Source: Campylobacter concisus (GTDB taxonomy: Bacteria > Campylobacterota > Campylobacteria > Campylobacterales > Campylobacteraceae). From it: DNA of 64,000 nt. Positions 53,870 to 63,753 of this stretch are shown in pieces; the stretch's first letter is position 1, and each line of letters opens with the position of its first letter. The DNA lies in NCBI RefSeq assembly GCF_003048375.1, contig NZ_CP021642.1:186001-250000 (forward strand), read 5' to 3'. The position numbers and the translations under genes are program-made. The notes under the pieces were generated by a model that saw only the letters and a list, made by a program, of their open reading frames with translations, ran no database searches and was not told where the DNA came from.

Positions 53870-54361
53870 ATGATAGGTATAGTTTATGGAAGCAGCATGG
53901 GAAATACCGAAGATGCAGCAAAACTTATAAGCGAGGGTTTGGGGCTTGAAAACGAGCTTTTAAACGTCTCTGACGTGGACGCAGCGAAGATAAATAGCTT
54001 TGATAAGCTCATCCTTGGCACATCGACTTGGGGTAGCGGTGATCTTCAAGATGACTGGGACGCGTTTGACTTTAAAGCGTTAAATTTAAGCGGTAAAACG
54101 GTCGCTGTTTTTGGCATGGGCGATAGCGAGAGCTACTCAGATGAGTACTGTAACGGCATGGCAAAGCTCTATGACGAGGTCGTAAAAGCTGGCGCAAAGA
54201 TAGTGGGCGAGGTTAGCACTGATGGATATACATTTGATGGCTCTGATGCCGTAAGAAATGGTAAATTTGTAGGTCTAGCGCTTGATGCTGATAACCAAAG
54301 TGACAAGACAGAGGGTAGAATTTCAGCTTGGATCGAGCAGATAAAACCATATTTTGCGTAA
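53870..54361 (+). CDS. fldA: Flavodoxin
   Basis: Long-chain flavodoxin of 163 residues, the FMN electron carrier. The phosphate loop is GSSMGNTE at 7-14, the 60s loop STWGSGDLQDDWDAF and the 90s loop GMGDSESYSDEYCNGM, all typical. It is essential in related species and links 2-oxoacid oxidoreductases to the Nuo complex. It is last in an operon with the DUF2325 and unknown genes (AAAAAGGAT ribosome site) and is stopped by the hairpin at 54364-54390. Confidence 0.96.
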   Translation: MIGIVYGSSMGNTEDAAKLISEGLGLENELLNVSDVDAAKINSFDKLILGTSTWGSGDLQDDWDAFDFKALNLSGKTVAVFGMGDSESYSDEYCNGMAKLYDEVVKAGAKIVGEVSTDGYTFDGSDAVRNGKFVGLALDADNQSDKTEGRISAWIEQIKPYFA

Positions 54362-54363
54362 TT

Positions 54364-54390
54364 AATTTAGCTAGATCTTCTAGCTAAATT
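54364..54390. terminator. Bidirectional terminator between fldA and the ABC transporter genes
   Basis: Perfect arms AATTTAGCTAGA and TCTAGCTAAATT (12 pairs) around a TCT loop, between two convergent genes. Confidence 0.88.
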
Positions 54391-55127
54391 TATATATCCA
54401 TAGCCGAGATGAAGCTTTTTATCCTCTCATTTTGGCTGTTAAAAAACTCATCTACCAAGCCATCAAACGCAATCACTCCTTTATCCAAAAACAAAATTCT
54501 ATCAGCTATCTTTCTAGCAAAATTCATATTATGAGTGACGATGATCATAGACTTTTTCTCTTTTGCAAGAGATAAGATGACCTTTAAAACTTCAGCCTCT
54601 AGCTCTGGATCTAGCGCACTTGTAGGCTCATCAAGTAGTAAAAAGTACGGATTTACAGCTAGTGCTCTAGCGATGGCTACACGTTGTGCTTGTCCGCCTG
54701 AGAGCCTGTTTGGATAGGTATCTTCTTTGTGGCTAAGCCCCACCTTAGCTAAAAGCTCTTTTGCCTCTTTTATCGCCTCGTTTTTATCCTTTTTTTGAAC
54801 GTAGATCGGAGCTTCTGTGACATTTTGAAGCGCTGTTAGGTGCGGGAAGAGGTTGAAGCTTTGAAAGACCATGCCTGTTTTTTTGCGAATTTCTAAAAGC
54901 TCTTTTGAGCTAAGCTTCTCTTTAAAATTTACACTCCTATCATCTACCTCTAAAGTGCCACTTTGTGGGATCTCAAGTAAATTTATGCATCTAAGAAGCG
55001 TTGATTTGCCACAACCAGATGAGCCAACTATCACGGTCGTTTGCCCCTCTTTAAAGCTTGTGTTTATGTTATCTAGTACCAAATGATCGCCGTAAGATTT
55101 GCTTATATTTTTAAAATTTATAGCCAT
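54390..55127 (-). CDS. Amino-acid ABC transporter ATP-binding protein
   Basis: 245-residue ATPase of the polar amino-acid uptake family (GlnQ/HisP-like). Walker A GSSGCGKST at 35-43, Q-loop MVFQSFNLFPHLT, signature LSGGQAQRVAIARAL, Walker B YFLLLDEPTSALD and switch VTHN are all intact. It overlaps the permease gene by one base and works with it and with the binding proteins encoded upstream. Substrate cannot be read from the sequence. Confidence 0.93.
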   Translation of the reverse strand: MAINFKNISKSYGDHLVLDNINTSFKEGQTTVIVGSSGCGKSTLLRCINLLEIPQSGTLEVDDRSVNFKEKLSSKELLEIRKKTGMVFQSFNLFPHLTALQNVTEAPIYVQKKDKNEAIKEAKELLAKVGLSHKEDTYPNRLSGGQAQRVAIARALAVNPYFLLLDEPTSALDPELEAEVLKVILSLAKEKKSMIIVTHNMNFARKIADRILFLDKGVIAFDGLVDEFFNSQNERIKSFISAMDI

Positions 55128-55795
55128 TAGACATACCTTGAGACAGCTTTTTCAAGCCTTGATTGAAGATAGGTTAAAAGTGTGCAAACCACTAGATAGA
55201 TGAGTGCTGCTAGGATGTAGAGGATGAGTGGCTCAAAGGTTCTTGCTGCGATCCTTTGAGCGACCATAAACATATCTACCATCGTTATAGAAGCTGCTAG
55301 TGAAGTGTCTTTAACAAGGCCTATAAATGTGTTTGAAAGCGGAGGGAGTGAGATCCTCACTGCTTGAGGCGCGATGATACGCTTTAAAATTTGATAGTGC
55401 GTCATGCCAAGCGATGTGGCTGCCTCCCACTGACCTTTTGGCACAGAAAGTATGGCAGCCCTTACAGACTCAGACGCATAAGCGCCCACGTTTAGGCTAA
55501 ATGCGATAGTCGCCGCACTCCAAGTATCAAGCGTGACGCCGATGCTAGGAAGTCCGTAAAATACAATAAAAAGCTGCACAAGAAGCGGCGTGCCACGAAA
55601 TATCCAAACATAGGTGGCAAATATAAATTTTAAAATTTTTATATTTGAAAGCCTTGCTACTGCTGTGACAATGGCTATAACAAGCCCTAGCGAAAACGAG
55701 AGCAAAGTAAGTGGGATCGTCACTTTTAAAAGTGCGATGATCATCGGTAGCGTCGAGTTTGAAACAAGCTCGATCACTCTATCTAAATTTTCCAT
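55127..55795 (-). CDS. Amino-acid ABC transporter permease
   Basis: 222-residue inner-membrane protein of the HisMQ family with about five helices and the EAA loop EAATSLGMTHYQILKRIIAP. Other family marks are FRGTPLLVQLFIVFYGLP and NVGAYASESVRAAILSVPKG. A single permease gene suggests a homodimer. It lies 23 bases after the first binding-protein gene. Confidence 0.93.
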   Translation of the reverse strand: MENLDRVIELVSNSTLPMIIALLKVTIPLTLLSFSLGLVIAIVTAVARLSNIKILKFIFATYVWIFRGTPLLVQLFIVFYGLPSIGVTLDTWSAATIAFSLNVGAYASESVRAAILSVPKGQWEAATSLGMTHYQILKRIIAPQAVRISLPPLSNTFIGLVKDTSLAASITMVDMFMVAQRIAARTFEPLILYILAALIYLVVCTLLTYLQSRLEKAVSRYV

Positions 55796-55818
55796 TTTTG
55801 CCTTGTTGGTTTATAAAT

Positions 55819-56571
55819 TTATTTTGAGACGTCTTTGCCAAAGTAGCTTTTTGAGATGGCTTCTAGTTTTCCTTCTTTTGAAAGTTCATTTAGTGAATTT
55901 GAAATTTGCTCTGCAAGTTCGGCGTTGTCTTTTTTGACAGCTGCTGCTGTGTAGTCTTTCTCGTCAAGTGAGGCAGCTATCTTCACAGGTGCGTCTGGAC
56001 GCTCTTTTATAAAGTCGTAAAACACGATGTTATCTCTTACAACAGCATCTACACGTCTTGATATAAGAAGCTCCATGCTTTTAGCAAAACTATCTGTTAC
56101 GACGTGTTCAGCACCGTATTTTACAGCGACTTTCGCCCAGTTACTAGTCGCTGAGTCGGCATCTTTTTTACCTTTTAGATCAGCAAAACTTTTTATATCG
56201 TTATTATCTTTTCTAGTGATGATAGCGCCAAATGTCACAGTATAAGGCACTGAAAAAGCATATTTTTTCTTTCTCTCATCAGTTATACTAACTTGGTTAA
56301 ATACCACGTCTGCTTTGCCAGCGTCAAATGCTGCAAGCATCGCGTCCCATGGAGCTGTTAGAAACTCAACTTTTAAATTTAGCTTTTGCGCTACTGCTCT
56401 TGCGATATCTACGTCGTATCCCACTAACTCATTTTTGTCATTATAAAATGTAAAAGGAGCGTAAGTGCCTTCTGTTGCTACTGTTAGCACGCCATCTTTT
56501 ATAGTTTTTGCTTGCAAATTTAGAGCCATTGCAAGCACTGCTACTACTTTTAATAAATTTGTAAATTTCAT
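55819..56571 (-). CDS. Amino-acid ABC transporter substrate-binding protein (copy 1)
   Basis: 250-residue periplasmic binding protein (SBP_bac_3) with signal peptide ending LQA. It has the family signature GYDVDIARAVAQKLNLKVEF, a ligand-binding WDAMLAAFDAGKADVVFN and a late VVRDN. It is the third gene of a tandem of three related binding proteins that are in the same operon as the permease and ATPase. The C-terminal half differs most from the other two copies, for example VDAVVRDN for ADDTIxDx, so ligand range probably differs. Confidence 0.92.
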   Translation of the reverse strand: MKFTNLLKVVAVLAMALNLQAKTIKDGVLTVATEGTYAPFTFYNDKNELVGYDVDIARAVAQKLNLKVEFLTAPWDAMLAAFDAGKADVVFNQVSITDERKKKYAFSVPYTVTFGAIITRKDNNDIKSFADLKGKKDADSATSNWAKVAVKYGAEHVVTDSFAKSMELLISRRVDAVVRDNIVFYDFIKERPDAPVKIAASLDEKDYTAAAVKKDNAELAEQISNSLNELSKEGKLEAISKSYFGKDVSK

Positions 56572-56580
56572 TTTGATCCT

Positions 56581-57333
56581 TTATTTTGAAATATCTTTTC
56601 CAAAATATTTCATTGAAATTTCGCTTATCTTGCCCTCGGCTTTTAGCTCATTAAGCGCTTTGTTTATCGCTTCTAGTAGCTCGGTGTTACCTTTTTTAAG
56701 AAGTGCGGCTGTTGGCATCGGCTCATTGCTAGTGTATGCGATCTTTAGCGGTGCATTTGGGCGTTGTTTGATGTAGTCAAAAAATGTGACGTTGTCATTT
56801 ATCGTATCATCAGCTCTTTTTGAGATGATAAGCTCCACGCCTTTGCTAAAGCCATCAGCCACGACCACTGTTGCGCCGTTTTTCTCAGCTATCGCTGCCC
56901 AGTTACTAGTTGCAGAGTGCACGCTTTTTTTGCCCTTTAGATCAGCAAAACTTTTGATATCGTTATTGTCTTTATGCACGACTATTACTGGATATGGCAT
57001 GGTATAAGGCACGCTCATGTCATACTTTTTCTTTCTATCTTCGTTTATGCTAACTTGATTAAACACCACGTCCGCTTTGCCAGCGTCAAATGCTGCAAGC
57101 ATCGCATCCCAAGGGGCTGTTAGGAACTCTATCTTTAAATTTAGCTTCTTTGCTACAGCTTTTGCGATATCTACGTCATAACCTACTAGCTCGCCCTTTT
57201 CGTCATAAAATGAGTAAGGTGAGTAAGTACCTTCAGTTGCAACTATAAGCTCGCCTTTTTTGATAGTTGAAGCATTTAAATTTAAAGCTAAAAAAGCACC
57301 TGCGATAAAGCCAAAAATGGGCTTAAAATTCAT
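56581..57333 (-). CDS. Amino-acid ABC transporter substrate-binding protein (copy 2)
   Basis: 250-residue paralogue of the neighbours, with signal peptide ending LNA and the same GYDVDIAKAVAKKLNLKIEF and WDAMLAAFDAGKADVVFN blocks. It is separated from copy 1 by 9 bases. The ligand-pocket segments VPYTMPYPVIVVHKDNN and SKRADDTINDN differ from copy 1 and are closer to copy 3. Confidence 0.92.
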   Translation of the reverse strand: MNFKPIFGFIAGAFLALNLNASTIKKGELIVATEGTYSPYSFYDEKGELVGYDVDIAKAVAKKLNLKIEFLTAPWDAMLAAFDAGKADVVFNQVSINEDRKKKYDMSVPYTMPYPVIVVHKDNNDIKSFADLKGKKSVHSATSNWAAIAEKNGATVVVADGFSKGVELIISKRADDTINDNVTFFDYIKQRPNAPLKIAYTSNEPMPTAALLKKGNTELLEAINKALNELKAEGKISEISMKYFGKDISK

Positions 57334-57342
57334 TGATTCTCC

Positions 57343-58122
57343 TTATTTAGAAATGTCTTTGCCGAAGTATTTAAGCGAAATTTCGCTTAAAACTCCTTCT
57401 TTGCTAAGCTCATTTAGGGCATTATTTATCTTATTTAGTAGCTCTTTGTTACCTTTTTTAACAATCGCAGCCGTATACATAGGCTCATCACCAGCTTCGA
57501 TGATCTTTATAGGGGCATTTGGATGTTGTTTGATGTAGTCATAAAACATCACCGCATCATCTATCGTATCATCTGCTCTTTTTGTGATGATCAAATTTAT
57601 CTGATCGCTCAAACTATCGGCCACAACTAGCTTGGCGCCATACTTTTCAACGGTTGGTATCCACATGCTATTTACTGAATGCACGCTTCTTTTTCCTTTT
57701 AGATCAGCAAAGCTTTTGATGTCGTTATTGTCTTTATGCACGACGATGGCTGAGTAAGAGAGCATATATGGCACGCTGTAGTCATACTTTTTCTTTCGCT
57801 CATCGGTTATGCTTACTTGATTAAACACCACGTCAGCCTTGCCAGCGTCAAATGCTGCTAGCATCGCGTCCCATGAAGCTTCGATAAATTTTGGCTTTAC
57901 GCCTAGTTTTTTAGCCACAGCTCTTGCTATCTCAACGTCATAGCCCATTAGCTCATCTTTTTCATTGTGAAATGAAAATGGCGAATAAACGCCTTCCGTT
58001 GCTATCCTTATGACGCCATCTTTTTTGATCTGCTCGTAAGAATTTGCCGAGGCAGAATTTAAAGAGAGCAAACAGCCAACTACGCAGAGCGCACCAAATT
58101 TAAAAGCACTAGAAAATTTCAT
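57343..58122 (-). CDS. Amino-acid ABC transporter substrate-binding protein (copy 3)
   Basis: 259-residue paralogue with a longer signal region (MKFSSAFKFGALCVVGCLLS, cut near SASA) and the shared blocks GYDVEIARAVAKKLGVKPKF and WDAMLAAFDAGKADVVFN. It is the first gene of the operon and is separated from copy 2 by 9 bases. TKRADDTIDDA and SVNSMWIPTVEKYGAK are its distinguishing pocket segments. Confidence 0.92.
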   Translation of the reverse strand: MKFSSAFKFGALCVVGCLLSLNSASANSYEQIKKDGVIRIATEGVYSPFSFHNEKDELMGYDVEIARAVAKKLGVKPKFIEASWDAMLAAFDAGKADVVFNQVSITDERKKKYDYSVPYMLSYSAIVVHKDNNDIKSFADLKGKRSVHSVNSMWIPTVEKYGAKLVVADSLSDQINLIITKRADDTIDDAVMFYDYIKQHPNAPIKIIEAGDEPMYTAAIVKKGNKELLNKINNALNELSKEGVLSEISLKYFGKDISK

Positions 58123-58202
58123 ACAAAACTCCTTATAGAAAAAAATAAAATCAATAACGGAATTTGCAAAAAAAGATAAATTTAAGATTTATGCAAATGT
58201 CA

Positions 58203-58216
58203 GTCGCAACTGCGAC
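58203..58216. promoter_or_regulatory. GC-rich inverted repeat upstream of the binding-protein operon
   Basis: GTCGCA-AC-TGCGAC in the 144-base gap between the aas gene and the first binding protein. It is unusual in an AT-rich gap. It could be an operator for the operon or the stem of a terminator for the upstream minus-strand gene, although no T run follows. Confidence 0.4.
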
Positions 58217-58266
58217 CTAGGTAATATTTTGGCGCTATTTTATCACAAAAATAAAAGGGCGGCGCC

Positions 58267-61200
58267 TCACTCCGCTAAAAGTGAGACTGCTAGAGCTTTA
58301 ACGCCCTTAAAATCAACCTTGCCACTTGCAAGCGTTGGTATATCATCAACGATGAATATATAGCTTGGCATCATTATAGGAGCTAGGTTGCTCTCTTTTA
58401 AAATTTGCTCGATATTTTCAGGCTCTGTGCCGCTTTTTACTAAAAGTGCGATCGCTTCGCCCTTTTTGCTATCTGGCACGTTTGCGCTGCTAAAGACAAC
58501 GTCGCCCCCAAGCACTTTTGCAAGCTCTTCTTCGACGCTTCCAAGGCTTATCATCTCGCCGCCAATTTTAGCAAATCTTGAGTATCTATCGACGATAAAG
58601 ACAAAGCCGTTTTCGTCTATGTGGCCTTTATCGCCGGTTTTATAGTATCTGACGCCATCAATGTGCGTGATGACGTCGCTTGTTTTGGCTTCGTCATTTA
58701 GATAGCCCTTCATCACCTGCGAGCCGCCGATAACGATGAGTCCGTCGGTGCCAGTTTCTAGCTCTTCAAGCGTCTCTGGGTCGATTATCTTGATGATAGT
58801 GCCAGGCAGAGGCATGCCAACGCTGCCAGGTCTATTAAATGTAAGCTCTTTTAGGCTCTCTTTTTCTAGGATATTTGGCATATTTACAGCAGCTACTGGC
58901 GCCGTTTCGGTCGCGCCATATCCTTCATAAATTTCTATGCCAAATTTGAGCCTAAACTCGTCTTTTATCTCAGGTTTTAGCTTTTCAGCCCCAGCTACGA
59001 CCATTCTGGCACTTTGAAACATCAGCGGATGAAGCTTTTTGTTTCTAGTGTAAAGCCTAAAAAACGTTGAGGTGCCAAAGATGATGCTAGCGCTGTGTCT
59101 TGCAGCCATTTTGCCGATAGTAGCTCCGTCTGTTGGGTCAGGCACGCTTACCATTTTTATGCCCTCGCAAAGTGGCATAAGTGTGGTGACTGTTAGGCCA
59201 AATGAGTGAAATACTGGGAGTGAGTTTAAGATCACGTCATCTTTTTTGAAATTTAGAAGTTCGCTTATTTGCTTGATGTTTGCAAGTAAATTTTTATGGC
59301 TTAGCTCGATGCCTTTTGGCTCGCCTTCGCTGCCGCTACTAAATAAAATGGTAGCCGTATCTTCTAAGCTTACACGCTTAAAATAGCAAAGTTTGATGAG
59401 CCAAGTTGGAGCAAAAAATGCCGTTAAAAGCGCTAAAAATTTCTCTTTCTTTGAGACGCTAGCTGAGAGATCTTCTGCAAATTTTGCCCTGCCACTCATC
59501 GCATCTTTTAGATCAAAGCCCTTAAGTGCTAGCTTTTCAAGAAATTTGCTAGATGTGATCACCGTGTTTATATTTGCCTTTCTTAGAGCGTGATTTAGCG
59601 AGGTCTCATTTAGCGTGTAGTTTAAATTTACGCTCACTTTGCCCATCGCAAGAAGCGCCATATTTACGATGGCTGCGATGCTTGAGCTAGGCAATAAGAT
59701 GCCTATATTTTTCTCATCTTTTAGCTCGCGCTTGAAAATTTTGATAAATACTAAAACAGCTGTTATAAATTTCAAGTTGCTTAAATTTAGCCCAGTGCTG
59801 TCGCTCACGCACTCTTTAAATTTACTCTCTTTTGCGTTGTTTAGCCACTCGCTTGTTAGCGGTTTTTGCCTTGAGATAAAGCTCTCCCACGATGAAAAGC
59901 TAAGCTCAAGCACCTTTTGTTTCATCTTTGCAGCGTTTATAAATGTAGTTACCGGTTTGCCAAAGGCGACGATGATGTCGCGTCTGCCGTTTTTAGAAGT
60001 GAGGTCTTTGTAAAATTTACTAGCTCTTGAAAAGCTCGAACCCCAAAGGCCACGAAGATAAAACGGCACGATGCAAATTTCTTCCAGATCTCTGATGATA
60101 AGCTCAAAACCCTTTTGAAACTCATTTATCTGGCCGTTGTAGCTGATGTGCCCTTCTGGGAAAAGTGCGACCACTTCGCCATTTTTTAGGCACTCCCTAA
60201 CTAGCTCGATCGACTCTTTGCTTGCTCCTGCGCCTATCGGGATCACTTTAAAAAATTTAAAAATTTGCTTTAGATACCATTTGTTATAGATCGTTCTATA
60301 CATGACAAATCTTATGCCCCTTGGGCTTGCAGCTTGCAGCACGAGCCAGTCGATCCAGCTGATGTGATTGCCAAGAAGTAGTGCGCCGCCACTTTGTGGT
60401 AAATTTTGAAGTCCTTCAACGAAAAAGCGGTACTTTGTCTTTAAAAATGGCAGTAAAAGTAGCCTTGTGAAAAGATGTGGAAGCTGTAAAATGGCGTAAA
60501 AACTGCCGAGCAAGCAAACAAGCGCTGTAAAGACAAAGAGCCCAGTGGTTGAAATTTCAAAATATACTAAGCCTATGCCAATGGCTAGAAATAGTAGCAT
60601 TGAGACGTTTTGCAAGAAGTTGTTTGCCGCCATTATCTTGCCGGTGCTCTTTTGCGGGGCAAAGTACTGGATCATCGCATTTAGCGGCACTATAAATATG
60701 CCTCCAAAAAAGCCAAATGCAAATGAGCTAAGGCTCACTACGCCGATGCTTGAGCCAAATGCGAAAAATAAAAGTGAGAAAAATATACCAATAGCGCCCA
60801 TCGGCACGATGCCAAGCTCGATGTGAAGCTTTGACATAGAGCCAGCTACGTATGAGCCAAATGCTATGCCTATGGCGCTTACTGCAAGGATGGCTTGCAC
60901 TGCTAGAGAGCTATCGTCATTAAAAACTGCTTTGTAGTGAGCTGGGAAGGCTGCGATGATGATCTGAGAGATGCCCCAAAATATGCTAAGACCAGCGATG
61001 CTTAGCCAGATATTTTTATCTGATCTTACCTCTTTTAAATTTTCTCTTAAGTAGCTAAGGCTGATGTATCTTTTAAGCTCAAATTCTCCGCTTTGTTCGT
61101 TTGTGTCGCTGATGTAAGGCAGCTTGTAGGCAAAAAATGCTTCAAGTGTGCTAAATACGACTAAAAAGATGCCGATAGGATAGACGCTTTTTAAAATTTC

Positions 61201-61719
61201 TTCTGAGTTTTCACCTTGGATGTATAAATTTTCAAATATAAATGAAAACAAAAATGAGCTAGCGAGTATTGCGACGATGGTAAGCGCTTGGATGACGCCG
61301 TTTGCTGTGCCAAGTCGCTCAGTGCCGACAAGTGCTTTGATGATGCCGTATTTTGCAGGCGAGTAGATCGCACTTTGAGCAGCCAAAATGAGCGTGAGCG
61401 CAAATGCCACGCCAAAGGCACCCAAAAGGTAGCTAATAAGCACCGCAACGCTGATAACAACGCCAAAGACGGCGCAAATTCTAATAACCTTTGTCTTTGC
61501 AAATTTATCATTTATAAAGCTTGAAGGCGAAAATAAAAATATAAATGGAAGCAAGATCATCGCATTTATAACGGCTGTTAGGATAAAAAGCGTATCGCCT
61601 GAGTAGGTCTTTAAAAGGACGTTTTGGATGGTTATTTTGTGCGCTAGATCGACACTTGCGTTTAAAAATGCGATCGCAAGGTATGGCAAAAAGCCAGTGA
61701 CTTTTAGTAAATTCCTCAT
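58267..61719 (-). CDS. aas: Aas-type 2-acyl-glycerophospholipid acyltransferase / acyl-ACP synthetase fused to LplT-like transporter
   Basis: About 1150 residues from the ATG at 61719, which follows AAAAAGG; a TTG 45 bases further upstream would add residues before the first helix. Three domains in order: an MFS lysophospholipid transporter like LplT (about 1-410, twelve helices), a PlsC acyltransferase (about 440-620, NHISWIDW and FPEGHIS), and an AMP-forming acyl-ACP ligase (about 670-1150, FSSGSEGEPKGIELSH, EGYGATETAP, YKTGDKG). The fused protein would import lysophospholipids and reacylate them in the inner membrane. All catalytic motifs are intact. In E. coli LplT and Aas are separate proteins; the fusion is known in other bacteria. 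It is transcribed away from mnmG. Confidence 0.9.
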   Translation of the reverse strand: MRNLLKVTGFLPYLAIAFLNASVDLAHKITIQNVLLKTYSGDTLFILTAVINAMILLPFIFLFSPSSFINDKFAKTKVIRICAVFGVVISVAVLISYLLGAFGVAFALTLILAAQSAIYSPAKYGIIKALVGTERLGTANGVIQALTIVAILASSFLFSFIFENLYIQGENSEEILKSVYPIGIFLVVFSTLEAFFAYKLPYISDTNEQSGEFELKRYISLSYLRENLKEVRSDKNIWLSIAGLSIFWGISQIIIAAFPAHYKAVFNDDSSLAVQAILAVSAIGIAFGSYVAGSMSKLHIELGIVPMGAIGIFFSLLFFAFGSSIGVVSLSSFAFGFFGGIFIVPLNAMIQYFAPQKSTGKIMAANNFLQNVSMLLFLAIGIGLVYFEISTTGLFVFTALVCLLGSFYAILQLPHLFTRLLLLPFLKTKYRFFVEGLQNLPQSGGALLLGNHISWIDWLVLQAASPRGIRFVMYRTIYNKWYLKQIFKFFKVIPIGAGASKESIELVRECLKNGEVVALFPEGHISYNGQINEFQKGFELIIRDLEEICIVPFYLRGLWGSSFSRASKFYKDLTSKNGRRDIIVAFGKPVTTFINAAKMKQKVLELSFSSWESFISRQKPLTSEWLNNAKESKFKECVSDSTGLNLSNLKFITAVLVFIKIFKRELKDEKNIGILLPSSSIAAIVNMALLAMGKVSVNLNYTLNETSLNHALRKANINTVITSSKFLEKLALKGFDLKDAMSGRAKFAEDLSASVSKKEKFLALLTAFFAPTWLIKLCYFKRVSLEDTATILFSSGSEGEPKGIELSHKNLLANIKQISELLNFKKDDVILNSLPVFHSFGLTVTTLMPLCEGIKMVSVPDPTDGATIGKMAARHSASIIFGTSTFFRLYTRNKKLHPLMFQSARMVVAGAEKLKPEIKDEFRLKFGIEIYEGYGATETAPVAAVNMPNILEKESLKELTFNRPGSVGMPLPGTIIKIIDPETLEELETGTDGLIVIGGSQVMKGYLNDEAKTSDVITHIDGVRYYKTGDKGHIDENGFVFIVDRYSRFAKIGGEMISLGSVEEELAKVLGGDVVFSSANVPDSKKGEAIALLVKSGTEPENIEQILKESNLAPIMMPSYIFIVDDIPTLASGKVDFKGVKALAVSLLAE

Positions 61720-61890
61720 GAATAAAGCCTTTTTGGATTTAAAATTTTGTAAATCTAACAGCAAAATATTTAAAATATCATTAATAAAAAACTCTAGCCA
61801 TAAATTTTGTGGTGAAATTTCTTTGAAAAAATTTAAATTTTATATGCTTTTTGATAAAATCCGCCTATCAAAAATAAGGAAAAATTTATC

Positions 61891-63753
61891 ATGGACTATG
61901 AAATCATCGTCGTTGGCGGCGGACATGCTGGCATTGAGGCAAGTCTTGCGGCTGCTAGAATGGGCAAACAAACTTTACTGATCACTATCTTAGCCGAGCA
62001 AATAGGCGCTGCAAGCTGTAATCCAGCCATCGGCGGCCTTGCAAAGGGACATCTTGTAAAAGAGATAGACGCACTTGGCGGTCAAATGGGGCTCACGACT
62101 GATGCTGTTGGTATCCAGTTTCGCGTGCTAAATGAGAGCAAAGGCTCAGCAGTACGTGGTAGCCGCGCTCAAATCGATATGGATAGATACCGCGTTTATA
62201 TGAGAAATTTGCTTTTAAACACTCCAAATTTAGAAATTTCTCAAGAGATCGCCACTGAAATTTTAAGTGAAAATGGCGAAGTAACTGGCGTTAAAACCCA
62301 CCTAAATAACACCTATAACGCAAAAAAAGTGATAATTACAACTGGCACATTTTTAAACGGGCTAATCCACGTTGGATTTAACAAACTTGAAGCTGGTCGT
62401 GTGGGCGAGCTAAGCGCAAAGGATCTAAGCTCTAGCCTAAGAGAGCTTGGGCTAAATTTAGGCAGGCTAAAGACTGGAACATGCCCAAGGATCGACGCAA
62501 AAACTATAAATTTTGAAATTTTAGAAAAGCAAGATGGCGATGCAAAACCAGTTGCATTTAGCTTTAGAACTAAAAATTTCTCTCCAACGCAGCTACCATG
62601 CTACATCGCCTATACAAACGAAACCACCCATGAGATAATACGCTCAAATTTTGACAAAGCACCGCTTTTTACAGGCCAGATCGAGGGCATAGGACCAAGA
62701 TATTGTCCTAGTATCGAGGATAAGATAAACCGCTTTGGCGACCGCGACAGACACCACCTTTTCATCGAGCCTCAGACCCTTGAAGCGACAGAGTACTACA
62801 TAAACGGCTTTTCAACGAGCCTACCTTATGAGGTGCAAGTGCAGATGCTACGCTCTGTAAAGGGCTTTGAAAATGCCAAAATAGTAAGGCATGGATACGC
62901 CATCGAGTACGACTACGTCGAGCCAACGCAGCTAAAACATAGCCTAGAGACCAAAAAAGTAAAAGGGCTATACTTGGCTGGGCAGATAAATGGCACGACA
63001 GGATACGAGGAGGCAGGCGCTCAGGGGCTAATGGCTGGTATAAATGCAGCTCTTTCGCTGGATAACAAAGAGCCGCTCATCTTGCGCCGTGATGAGGCGT
63101 ATATCGGCGTTTTAATAGATGATCTTGTCACAAAAGGGACAAAAGAGCCATATAGGATGTTTACGAGTAGGGCGGAGTATCGCTTGCTTTTGCGTGAGGA
63201 AAATGCCATTTTAAGGCTTGGCAGATATGGCCATGAGCTTGGGCTGATTGATGATGAGACTTTTAATGAGATAGAAAATATAAGAAGAAATTTAAAAGAG
63301 GGGTTAGAGTTTTTAAACGAGACTCAGATCACGCCAAGCAAGGCAAATTTAGAGCTTTTAGCAAGTCTTGATGAAGAGCCGATCAGCCAAAACGTGAGCC
63401 TTCAAAAGATAGTCGCTAGAAAGAGCTTCACGGCTGAGAAACTAAGAAAGCTTGATGAGAGATTTGCCACACTTGATGATGCGAGTATGGATCAAATTTT
63501 AACCGAGTGCAAGTATCAGCACTACATCAGCGAACAAAAAAATCAGATAGAAAAAATGAAAGATATGATGGATGTGAAAATCCCCGAAAATTTCGACTTT
63601 AGAAGCATAAGCGGACTTAGCAATGAAGTGGTTGAAAAGCTTGAGAAATTTGCCCCGCCAACGCTCTTTGCGGCGAGTGAAATTTCAGGTATCACGCCAG
63701 CAGCGATCGATATCTTGCATATCTACATAAAGATGAGCGAGAAAAAGGCTTAA
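61891..63753 (+). CDS. mnmG: tRNA uridine-5-carboxymethylaminomethyl modification enzyme MnmG (GidA)
   Basis: FAD-dependent enzyme that with MnmE makes the cmnm5U modification at wobble position 34 of several tRNAs, including those for Lys and Glu encoded in this window. The 620-residue length is standard. The dinucleotide-binding GGGHAG is at residues 9-14, with [42 protein letters not shown] and the ending of the family ([12 protein letters not shown] then [14 protein letters not shown]). A promoter-like AAATCCGCCTATCAAAAATAAGGAAAAATT segment (two pieces) leads into the ATG with AAGGA as ribosome site. Confidence 0.96.
   Translation: MDYEIIVVGGGHAGIEASLAAARMGKQTLLITILAEQIGAASCNPAIGGLAKGHLVKEIDALGGQMGLTTDAVGIQFRVLNESKGSAVRGSRAQIDMDRYRVYMRNLLLNTPNLEISQEIATEILSENGEVTGVKTHLNNTYNAKKVIITTGTFLNGLIHVGFNKLEAGRVGELSAKDLSSSLRELGLNLGRLKTGTCPRIDAKTINFEILEKQDGDAKPVAFSFRTKNFSPTQLPCYIAYTNETTHEIIRSNFDKAPLFTGQIEGIGPRYCPSIEDKINRFGDRDRHHLFIEPQTLEATEYYINGFSTSLPYEVQVQMLRSVKGFENAKIVRHGYAIEYDYVEPTQLKHSLETKKVKGLYLAGQINGTTGYEEAGAQGLMAGINAALSLDNKEPLILRRDEAYIGVLIDDLVTKGTKEPYRMFTSRAEYRLLLREENAILRLGRYGHELGLIDDETFNEIENIRRNLKEGLEFLNETQITPSKANLELLASLDEEPISQNVSLQKIVARKSFTAEKLRKLDERFATLDDASMDQILTECKYQHYISEQKNQIEKMKDMMDVKIPENFDFRSISGLSNEVVEKLEKFAPPTLFAASEISGITPAAIDILHIYIKMSEKKA

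Noticed and set aside
61720-61764. TTG start for the aas gene
   Set aside because: It would put 15 extra residues before the first membrane helix; the ATG at 61719 has a better ribosome site.
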